Shown here piece by piece: positions 1-5,037 of a DNA stretch of 11,979 nt. Source of the stretch: JBDKTH01 sp964558295 (GTDB taxonomy: Bacteria > Planctomycetota > Planctomycetia > Pirellulales > Thermoguttaceae); assembly GCA_964558295.1 (NCBI GenBank), contig CAZLDQ010000177.1, positions 1-11,979 on the forward strand. Direction: 5' to 3'. The position numbers and the translations under genes are program-made. The notes below the pieces were generated by a model. That model made no database searches. It was not told where the DNA came from and saw only the letters and a list, made by a program, of their open reading frames with translations. Numbering within the stretch: the stretch's first letter is position 1; each line of letters opens with the position of its first letter.

Positions 1-66
1 CACTCCCCCCCCATGAGCAAAGACATCACCGGCCAGTCTGGCACGCAACTCGACCTTTGCGGCTAG
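1..66 (+). other. Possible 3' tail of an upstream reading frame cut by the window edge
   Basis: An open frame runs from base 1 to a TAG at 64-66. It contains an ATG at 13 that would give only 17 residues (MSKDITGQSGTQLDLCG). It could be the C-terminus of a gene starting outside the window, or chance. A run of eight C residues (5-12) lies inside it. No family is recognisable and coding is not established. Confidence 0.2.
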
Positions 67-79
67 GAGCCTCCCCGCA

Positions 80-108
80 TTGTATGGACTGGCGAGGCGG
101 CGTAAAAT
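80..108 (+). promoter_or_regulatory. Candidate sigma-70 promoter for dapF
   Basis: TTGTAT at 80-85 and TAAAAT at 103-108 are separated by 17 bp. The -10 matches the consensus at five of six positions and the -35 at three of six. Transcription would begin near 115, leaving a short leader of about 35 nt before the dapF ATG. Position and spacing support it; no other good promoter is visible upstream of the gene. Confidence 0.45.
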
Positions 109-134
109 AGGCCCCCTGGTCGAGAGACGATCCC

Positions 135-141
135 GAGGGAG
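135..141 (+). promoter_or_regulatory. Ribosome binding site that sets the dapF start
   Basis: GAGGGAG at 135-141 lies 8 nt before ATG 150. It overlaps or abuts the in-frame GTG at 141, so that GTG is too close to be served by it. This decides for ATG 150 over the longer reading. Confidence 0.6.
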
Positions 142-149
142 TGTTCACG

Positions 150-1016
150 ATGCGGTTTACGAAGATGCACGGGGCAGGCAACGATTACGTCTATGTCAAT
201 TGCTTTGAAGAGCCTTTGCCCAAGCACCCCGCCCGGTTAGCCCAGCAGATTGCCGATCGCCATTTTGGCGTCGGTGGCGACGGTCTGATTCTGAGCTGCC
301 CCTCGTCGGTGGCCGACGCCCGGATGCGGATGTTCAACGCCGACGGCTCCGAGGCCGAGATGTGCGGCAACGGCGTCCGCTGCGTGGCCAAATATGTCTA
401 CGACCACGGCATCTCCCGCAACAACACCCTCAAGATCGAGACGGGCCGAGGCGTACTGTCGCTCGACCTGGAGATCGTCAGCAACCGTGTCCATCGCGTG
501 CGGGTCGACATGGGAGAGCCGATCCTGGAAGCGGCCAAGATTCCCACCACGCTCCCCGGCGATCCCTCCCGGCCGGGCAACCCCGTAGTCAACGCCCGAC
601 TCGAGGCCGCCGGCCGGGCATTGGACGTCACCTGCGTGTCGATGGGCAACCCCCACTGCATCACGTTCGTCGACGAGCTCAACGACGCCTGGGTCCTCGG
701 CGTCGGACCGGAAGTCGAAGTCCATCCCCACTTCCCCAAGCGAGTCAACGCCGAATTCGTCCAAGTCTGCTCGCCCGAAGAGATCCGAATGCGAGTCTGG
801 GAACGCGGCTCGGGCGAGACCTTGGCCTGCGGCACCGGGGCCAGCGCCGTCTGCGTCGCCGGCGTGCTGACCGGCCGCACCGGCCGCAAAATCCTCGCCC
901 ATCTCCCCGGCGGCGACCTGGAACTCCACTGGGCCGACAATAACCATGTCTACCTGACCGGGCCAGCCGTCGAGGTCTTTTCGGGCACGTGGGAGGGAGG
1001 GAATGCAGAATCGTGA
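150..1016 (+). CDS. dapF: Diaminopimelate epimerase DapF
   Basis: DapF converts LL-2,6-diaminopimelate to the meso form in the cytoplasm. Meso-DAP feeds lysine synthesis and peptidoglycan cross-linking. The 288-residue product is slightly longer than the roughly 275 usual for the family. It opens with the MHGAGNDYV signature (residues 6-14), followed by GGDGLI and MCGNGVRC. The two catalytic cysteines, which act as a PLP-independent acid/base pair, are visible as C72 in MCGNG and C227 in ACGTGA; the substrate-contacting GNPH is also present. ATG 150 is chosen over GTG 141 because of the GAGGGAG 8 nt upstream. The last four codons (N-A-E-S) and the stop lie inside a heptanucleotide repeat array, so the extreme C-terminus is probably a repeat-derived tail. 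The next gene follows after 92 bp and could be co-transcribed. Confidence 0.96.
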   Translation: MRFTKMHGAGNDYVYVNCFEEPLPKHPARLAQQIADRHFGVGGDGLILSCPSSVADARMRMFNADGSEAEMCGNGVRCVAKYVYDHGISRNNTLKIETGRGVLSLDLEIVSNRVHRVRVDMGEPILEAAKIPTTLPGDPSRPGNPVVNARLEAAGRALDVTCVSMGNPHCITFVDELNDAWVLGVGPEVEVHPHFPKRVNAEFVQVCSPEEIRMRVWERGSGETLACGTGASAVCVAGVLTGRTGRKILAHLPGGDLELHWADNNHVYLTGPAVEVFSGTWEGGNAES

Positions 1017-1035
1017 ATGGTGAATGCAGAGATCA
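1001..1035. repeat. Degenerate heptanucleotide tandem repeat, GAATGCA type
   Basis: Five 7-bp units run head to tail: GAATGCA, GAATCGT, GAATGGT, GAATGCA, GAGATCA. The first two units cover the last codons of dapF and the first base of its TGA. Strict 7-bp spacing with scattered substitutions resembles the short tandemly repeated repetitive (STRR) heptamers described in cyanobacteria. That comparison rests on period only, not on shared sequence. Confidence 0.7.
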
Positions 1036-1050
1036 AAGATCCTCGTGTGC

Positions 1051-1078
1051 CCACTAACCACTGAGCACTGACCACTAT
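1051..1078. repeat. Degenerate heptanucleotide tandem repeat, CCACTGA type
   Basis: Four 7-bp units follow one another: CCACTAA, CCACTGA, GCACTGA, CCACTAT. The array lies 15 bp beyond the GAATGCA array in the same intergenic gap and ends 18 bp before the AGGAGG of the next gene. The period is the same but the unit sequence is unrelated. Confidence 0.7.
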
Positions 1079-1108
1079 TTCCCACCGCATTCGGCAGGAG
1101 GCCGGGCG

Positions 1109-1903
1109 ATGAAACTTGATAGCCCCATCCTGACGCGAATCGCCGGCCTTCTGGCCGCCACGGGGATTCGTGCCTGGATGAACACCCTCGACTACAAGGT
1201 CGCCTACTACGATCCGGCGGTCGATCCGGTGTCGCCGGCCTATCGGGGGCAGAAAATCCACATCTTCTGGCACGAATACATCCTCTTCCCGCTCTGCCTG
1301 CGAGGGCACTGCAACCTGGCCATGCTGCTGAGCCAACACCGCGACGCCGAGATTCTTTCGCGCGTCGCGCTGCATCTTGGGTTTGAATTCGTGCGAGGGT
1401 CCACGCGGCGAGGAGGTGTGGCCGCCCTGCGGCAACTCTTGCGCAAGAGCCGGCAGATGAACCTGACGATTACCCCCGACGGCCCACGCGGCCCACGTCG
1501 CCAACTGGCCCAAGGGGCGATCTACCTGGCCTCCAAGCTGGGCCTGCCGATCGTGGCCACCGGCTACGGCTTCGATCGCCCCTGGCGGGCCAACAGTTGG
1601 GATCGCTTCGCCGTCCCACGCCCCTTTTCCCGTGCCCGGGCGATACCCAGCCCCGAGTTGCATATCCCCCCAAATCTCGACCGCGAGGGGATCGAATACT
1701 ATCGCCAGAAAGTCGAGCGATTGCTGAACCGGCTCACGCTGGAAGCCGAAACCTGGGCCCAATCCGGCACGCGCAAGCTCGGCCAGCAAACCATCCTCCC
1801 CTCCCCTGCCCCGCTCCGCACACGCCGCTGCGACAACGAGCAAACGCTTTCCACACTGCACGGTTTGCGTCCGTCGCCGGTCTTCGAGAATGAGGTGGCG
1901 TGA
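1109..1903 (+). CDS. DUF374-type lysophospholipid acyltransferase-like protein
   Basis: The 264-residue protein matches the DUF374 branch of the glycerolipid acyltransferase (PlsC-like) superfamily. Relatives transfer fatty acyl chains to lipid or lipid A-like acceptors at the cytoplasmic membrane; the acceptor here is unknown. Diagnostic pieces in order are IFWHEYIL (about residue 50), SQHRDAE (residues 75-81, carrying the H/D catalytic pair as H77 and D79), RGSTRRGG, and TPDGPRGP (residues 122-129). The last is the acceptor or phosphate-binding motif. A conserved SWDRFAVPRPFS block follows. The residues after about 215 are charged and variable and look like a lineage-specific tail. AGGAGG at 1096-1101, 7 nt before the ATG, fixes the start. 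The gene lies 92 bp after dapF, separated by heptamer repeats. The family call is firm; the exact substrate cannot be read from sequence. Confidence 0.85.
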   Translation: MKLDSPILTRIAGLLAATGIRAWMNTLDYKVAYYDPAVDPVSPAYRGQKIHIFWHEYILFPLCLRGHCNLAMLLSQHRDAEILSRVALHLGFEFVRGSTRRGGVAALRQLLRKSRQMNLTITPDGPRGPRRQLAQGAIYLASKLGLPIVATGYGFDRPWRANSWDRFAVPRPFSRARAIPSPELHIPPNLDREGIEYYRQKVERLLNRLTLEAETWAQSGTRKLGQQTILPSPAPLRTRRCDNEQTLSTLHGLRPSPVFENEVA

Positions 1904-1983
1904 TGCACGCGAGCTGGAACACCGCCTGCCCCTATGTTTTGCTTCTCAGGTTGCTGACCGTGTCGTCATCACACTCCGCGTAA
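1903..1983 (+). CDS. Possible 26-residue micro-ORF overlapping the acyltransferase stop
   Basis: ATG 1903 shares its A with the TGA of the preceding gene (TGATG), an arrangement typical of translational coupling. GAGGTG at 1893-1898 sits 4 nt upstream and could serve as a ribosome binding site. The frame runs 26 codons to TAA 1981-1983 and encodes MHASWNTACPYVLLLRLLTV followed by SSSHSA, with a short hydrophobic centre. No family is recognisable. It may be chance, because a 26-codon frame is unremarkable at this G+C content. The overlap and the purine-rich upstream site are the only arguments for it. Confidence 0.25.
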   Translation: MHASWNTACPYVLLLRLLTVSSSHSA

Positions 1984-2076
1984 TGCGATTCCTCACGGCA
2001 GAACGCGACGACAACAATGTTGACCATCCTCCAGCTCAAGGAACAGAGCCCCCATAGCTCTTGCACCAGCCGACGA

Positions 2077-2082
2077 TATAAT
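2077..2082 (+). promoter_or_regulatory. Exact TATAAT, candidate -10 for xseA
   Basis: A perfect TATAAT lies 44 bp before the xseA ATG. No good -35 hexamer is seen at 16-18 bp; TTGCAC at 2061 is only 10 bp away and TTGACC at 2020 is too far. If used, it gives a leader of about 38 nt. Confidence 0.4.
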
Positions 2083-2126
2083 GCTTTCCATCCCCCTCTG
2101 CATGGCCCAAGAGACAACGGCCTCCG

Positions 2127-3377
2127 ATGAGCGACGACGATCTCTATTCGCCGGAACCAGTCCAACAGGAACCGCTGTCGGTTTCCGAACTGACTGATCA
2201 TATCAAGGGCCTGTTGGAAGCGGCGTTTCCCCGGGTCTGGGTCACCGGCGAGATCTCGAATTTCGCCCGGCCGCGTTCGGGCCACTGCTACCTGACGCTC
2301 AAGGACGAATCGGCCCAACTCTCCGCCGTGATCTGGCGCGGCGTGGCCAGCCAGGTCCGTTTCGATCTGCACGACGGCCTGGAAGTGGTTTGCCGGGGCT
2401 ATCTCAGCTTGTACGGTCCGCAGGGCCGCTATCAACTGGTGATCCAGCAGATCGAACCGAAAGGGATCGGTGCCTTGGAACTGGCGTTGCGTCAACTCCG
2501 CGACAAGCTGGCGCGCGAGGGCCTCTTTGATCCGGCAAGAAAACGCCCCCTGCCACCGTTCGCCCGGCAAATCGCCGTCGTCACCAGCCCAACCGGAGCG
2601 GCGATTCGCGACTTTCTCGAAGTCCTCCGCCGCCGCTGGCGTTTGACCGACGTGCTGGTCGTCCCCGTGCGGGTCCAAGGCGAAGGGGCGGCCGAGGAAA
2701 TCGCCCACGCCATCGAATTGGTCAACCGTCTAAATCGGCCGATCGACTGCCTCGTCGTCACACGCGGCGGCGGCAGCCTGGAAGATCTCTGGTCGTTCAA
2801 CGAAGAGATCGTTTGCCGGGCGATCTACGCCTCGCGGATTCCGGTCGTCTCAGCCGTCGGCCACGAGATCGACGTCACCCTCTCGGACCTTGTGGCCGAC
2901 GTGCGGGCGCTGACCCCTAGCGAAGCGGCCGAACGGATCGTGCCGGCGGCCGAAGAGATGCAAACCCGCCTCGATCAATATCGCCGGCGCCTGGTCACCG
3001 GACTCCGTTCGCGAGTCGTCGCCGCCCGGACCCGACTCGAAGCCCTCGCGTCGCATCGCGCCTTCCGTCGTCCCTTTGAGCGGATTCAACTTCTCACCCG
3101 GCATCTCGACGAATTGGCCGCTGTGGCCGATCGGGCGATGCGTGCCCAAGTGCGCAACAGCCGCCACAAACTCGACGCGTTTGCCGCACGCCTCGAATCA
3201 CTCAGCCCCTTGAGCGTCCTCAGCCGCGGCTACAGCCTGACCCATCGCTTGGCCGACGGCCGCCTGGTGCGCAACGCCCGCGAACTGTCCCCCGGCGACC
3301 TGCTCCGTACCCACTTCGCCGAGGGCGAAGCGATCAGCCGGGTGGAACAAATCGAGCCGGAAACGCCTCCTCCGTGA
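2127..3377 (+). CDS. xseA: Exodeoxyribonuclease VII large subunit XseA
   Basis: XseA is the catalytic subunit of exonuclease VII, a cytoplasmic nuclease that degrades single-stranded DNA from both ends into oligonucleotides and acts in mismatch and damage repair. The 416-residue length is normal. An N-terminal OB-fold (about residues 14-110, with VTGEISNF and SGHCYLTLKD) binds single strands. The catalytic domain shows TSPTGAAIRD (153-162), TRGGGSLEDLW (212-222) and SAVGHEID (242-249), which hold the conserved R213, E219/D220, H246 and D249. ADVRALTPSEAAE follows. A long charged helical region (about 280-365) corresponds to the coiled coil that recruits XseB, and LSPLSVLSRGYSLT closes the fold. 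There is no clear ribosome binding site; AAGAGA at 2109 is distant. No small-subunit gene xseB follows, so it must be elsewhere or very divergent. Confidence 0.95.
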   Translation: MSDDDLYSPEPVQQEPLSVSELTDHIKGLLEAAFPRVWVTGEISNFARPRSGHCYLTLKDESAQLSAVIWRGVASQVRFDLHDGLEVVCRGYLSLYGPQGRYQLVIQQIEPKGIGALELALRQLRDKLAREGLFDPARKRPLPPFARQIAVVTSPTGAAIRDFLEVLRRRWRLTDVLVVPVRVQGEGAAEEIAHAIELVNRLNRPIDCLVVTRGGGSLEDLWSFNEEIVCRAIYASRIPVVSAVGHEIDVTLSDLVADVRALTPSEAAERIVPAAEEMQTRLDQYRRRLVTGLRSRVVAARTRLEALASHRAFRRPFERIQLLTRHLDELAAVADRAMRAQVRNSRHKLDAFAARLESLSPLSVLSRGYSLTHRLADGRLVRNARELSPGDLLRTHFAEGEAISRVEQIEPETPPP

Positions 3378-3384
3378 GACACGC

Positions 3385-3400
3385 GTTCTCCACCGAGAAC
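3385..3400 (+). other. Short hairpin after xseA
   Basis: GTTCTC (3385-3390) and GAGAAC (3395-3400) form a perfect 6-bp stem with a CACC loop, 7 bp after the xseA stop. No T-run follows, so intrinsic termination is not supported; it may only stabilise a 3' end. Confidence 0.3.
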
Positions 3401-3503
3401 CGGACAAATGACAAATAATCTTACCTTGTTTGGGGAAGATTCCATTGACCCATGCGTTGCCGCCAAGCAAGAATTCAAAGGGGCCATTCCCTGTCTTTTT
3501 CCC

Positions 3504-3510
3504 GAGGAGG
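3504..3510 (+). promoter_or_regulatory. Ribosome binding site that sets the isomerase start at GTG 3518
   Basis: GAGGAGG lies 7 nt before GTG 3518. An in-frame ATG at 3452 would add 22 residues but has no such site, and the extension would place a basic stretch ahead of the signal peptide. The GTG start gives a textbook signal sequence. Confidence 0.75.
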
Positions 3511-3517
3511 TCGGCAC

Positions 3518-4393
3518 GTGCGTCCACTGGTTCAATTCGGCGCTGTGGTCTTGCTTGCGTTGGACGTATGGTTCGGCGGCGCCCTGGCCGCCGGAGTTGG
3601 GGAAAGCAGGGTTTTCAAGGGACCGATCGGCCTGCAACTCTACAGCCTGCGGGACTCATTCAAGCAGCAAGGCGTTCCGGCCACCCTCGACAAGGTTCGC
3701 CAATGGGGCTTCACGTATGTCGAAGGGGCCAGTTCCTATGGCCTGTCCCGAGCTGACTTCAAGGCCGAGTTAGCCAAGCGAGGTCTCGTCTGGGTCAGTG
3801 CGGCCTTTCCGTACAACCGCCTCCGCGACGACCTGGACGCCGTCGTCCGTGAGGCGAAGGAAATGGGCGTACCTTTTGTCGGCTGTGCCTACATCAACCA
3901 TAAGCAACCGTTCGACGAAAAACAGTGCCGCGAGGCGGCCGCCGTGTTCAACCGTGCCGGCAAGGCCCTGGCCGCACAAGGCCAATGCTTCTACTACCAC
4001 AATCACGGCTACGAATTCGCCCCCTACGCCGACGGCACCCTCTTCGATCTGCTCGCCGCCGAGACCGATCCCCGCTATGTGTCCTTCGAGATGGACGTGC
4101 TCTGGACCTTCCATCCCGGCCAAGACCCGGTCAAGTTGCTGGAAAAGTATCCCAACCGCTGGCGTTTGATGCATCTGAAGGATCTTCGCAAGGGGGTCCC
4201 CACCGGCCTCACGGCAGGCAACGTCGCCAAGACCGACGACGTACCCCTCGGCACCGGCCAGGTCGACTGGCCCGCCCTGCTTCGCGTCGCCCAAAAGCTG
4301 GGCATCCGCTACTACTTCATCGAAGACGAATCGCCGAACGTCTTGGAACAGGTCCCCGAAAGCCTGCGGTTCCTCGAACAGCTCGAGTTCTGA
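3518..4393 (+). CDS. Exported sugar phosphate isomerase/epimerase-like TIM-barrel protein
   Basis: This 291-residue protein belongs to the xylose isomerase-like TIM-barrel family (AP endonuclease 2 superfamily, IolE-like). Members isomerise, epimerise or dehydrate sugars and polyols using a divalent metal. From GTG 3518 the N-terminus is a Sec-type signal peptide: R2, a hydrophobic core at about residues 6-24, and an ALAA-like cleavage site near residue 25. The mature enzyme is therefore expected outside the cytoplasm. Barrel landmarks are IGLQLYSLRD, YYHNHGYEF (H161, H163), FEMDVLW (E191, D193), LMHLKD (H219) and YFIEDESP (E269). These are plausible metal or substrate ligands by family pattern. 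Periplasmic location makes a phosphorylated substrate unlikely, so the usual family name may mislead. The gene stands alone: xseA ends 140 bp upstream and the next gene is 644 bp away. The substrate is unknown. Confidence 0.85.
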   Translation: MRPLVQFGAVVLLALDVWFGGALAAGVGESRVFKGPIGLQLYSLRDSFKQQGVPATLDKVRQWGFTYVEGASSYGLSRADFKAELAKRGLVWVSAAFPYNRLRDDLDAVVREAKEMGVPFVGCAYINHKQPFDEKQCREAAAVFNRAGKALAAQGQCFYYHNHGYEFAPYADGTLFDLLAAETDPRYVSFEMDVLWTFHPGQDPVKLLEKYPNRWRLMHLKDLRKGVPTGLTAGNVAKTDDVPLGTGQVDWPALLRVAQKLGIRYYFIEDESPNVLEQVPESLRFLEQLEF

Positions 4394-4700
4394 CGCCCAA
4401 AACGTCGTAATCCTTCGCCCTCAACGGCCCCCGTGGCTACTGGAACGGCTCTGCAACGGCCTCTGGAGTCGGACCTACCCCCCCCACAAAGGTTTTTCCG
4501 GGATTTGCTGCCTCTCTGCCAATTTGCCTTGAAATTGGGCCAGTCGATCTGCTACGTTCCATTGGTACCAGTCTCAACGACTGCTGTTTCGTTCTTTGAC
4601 AATCTGCGCCCGGAGCAAGCACCAACGAAGGCTTGCCATCCCCCCGTGAGAATCTTTTCCCCAACGATTCCACGAGACTGTTGACGAATAACCAAGGTAA

Positions 4701-4717
4701 TTCCGAGAATCTCGGAA
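4701..4717. repeat. Perfect 7+7 inverted repeat
   Basis: TTCCGAG (4701-4707) and CTCGGAA (4711-4717) are exact complements around AAT. It could be a protein binding site or a small RNA hairpin. No T-run follows and no promoter is visible beside it, so function is open. Confidence 0.5.
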
Positions 4718-4722
4718 AGCCA

Positions 4723-4752
4723 GGGAACACGATTCAAGGGAACACGAATCAA
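4723..4752. repeat. Two tandem copies of a 15-bp unit
   Basis: GGGAACACGATTCAA (4723-4737) is followed directly by GGGAACACGAATCAA (4738-4752), one mismatch apart. A partial third start (GGAAA) follows. The array begins 6 bp after the inverted repeat at 4701-4717. Confidence 0.65.
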
Positions 4753-4965
4753 GGAAAGAAAAAGAAGCGTCCAGAGGCCGCAGAACTCGCGTCCTACAAG
4801 GCACTTCCCCCTCAACACATAGGTGCGACAATATCTCCGTAGCGAGACCAACTACAGGAGGAGACGAACCGTATTGGCTGTCAGACGATGGCCTGCCGTC
4901 ACGGAGCACGGTCCCCAACGCGAGCCACAAGTGCCGCAGCTACACGGCATTCCCCTGCCCCTCTA

Positions 4966-5008
4966 ATTTCCAAATTTCCATTTTTCATTTTTCAATTTGC
5001 AATTCTTC
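4966..5008. repeat. Degenerate heptanucleotide tandem repeat, TTTTTCA type
   Basis: Six 7-bp units read ATTTCCA, ATTTCCA, TTTTTCA, TTTTTCA, ATTTGCA, ATTCTTC, with one extra A after the first. The array is strikingly A+T-rich against its G+C-rich surroundings and ends 29 bp before the mnmG ATG. Its period matches the two arrays after dapF although the unit differs. Confidence 0.7.
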
Positions 5009-5037
5009 TCCGCCCCCCAGAACCCTATCATGACCTA

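Larger units (their letters stand above)
4394..5037. other. 644-bp intergenic stretch without a convincing gene
   Basis: Open frames here are short, lack ribosome binding sites and resemble no family I recognise. It holds a C8 tract (4478-4485), an inverted repeat (4701-4717), a 15-bp direct repeat (4723-4752), an A-rich purine stretch (4753-4771) and a heptamer array just before mnmG. AGGAGGAG at 4856-4863 looks like a strong ribosome binding site. The only start at suitable distance is TTG 4874, opening a 30-codon frame that stops at 4966 against the heptamer array. A decayed gene or an unrecognised RNA are both possible. Confidence 0.5.

Noticed and set aside
950..1861. Long minus-strand open frame (303 codons) opposite the acyltransferase gene
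   Set aside because: It is a G+C-driven shadow of a well-supported + strand gene. Its composition is low-complexity G/A/R-rich with no family signature.
4478..4485. C8 homopolymer tract (also at 5-12) as a phase-variation switch
   Set aside because: It lies in no convincing coding or promoter sequence, so slippage would have no visible consequence.
4552..4851. Minus-strand frame of about 99 codons with hydrophobic and SLxRVPLNRVP-like repeats
   Set aside because: The repeated residues simply translate the 15-bp tandem repeat; there is no start signal or recognisable family.
4874..4966. 30-codon frame from TTG 4874 with AGGAGGAG 10 nt upstream
   Set aside because: It uses a TTG start, resembles no family, is rich in P, R and Q and ends at the repeat array. 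The ribosome-binding-like site alone is not enough to call a gene.
4888..5037. N-terminal extension of mnmG by 50 residues from ATG 4888
   Set aside because: The added residues are encoded partly by the heptamer array, and the FAD-binding motif sits at the usual distance from ATG 5038. AGGAGGAG is 24 nt from ATG 4888, too far.
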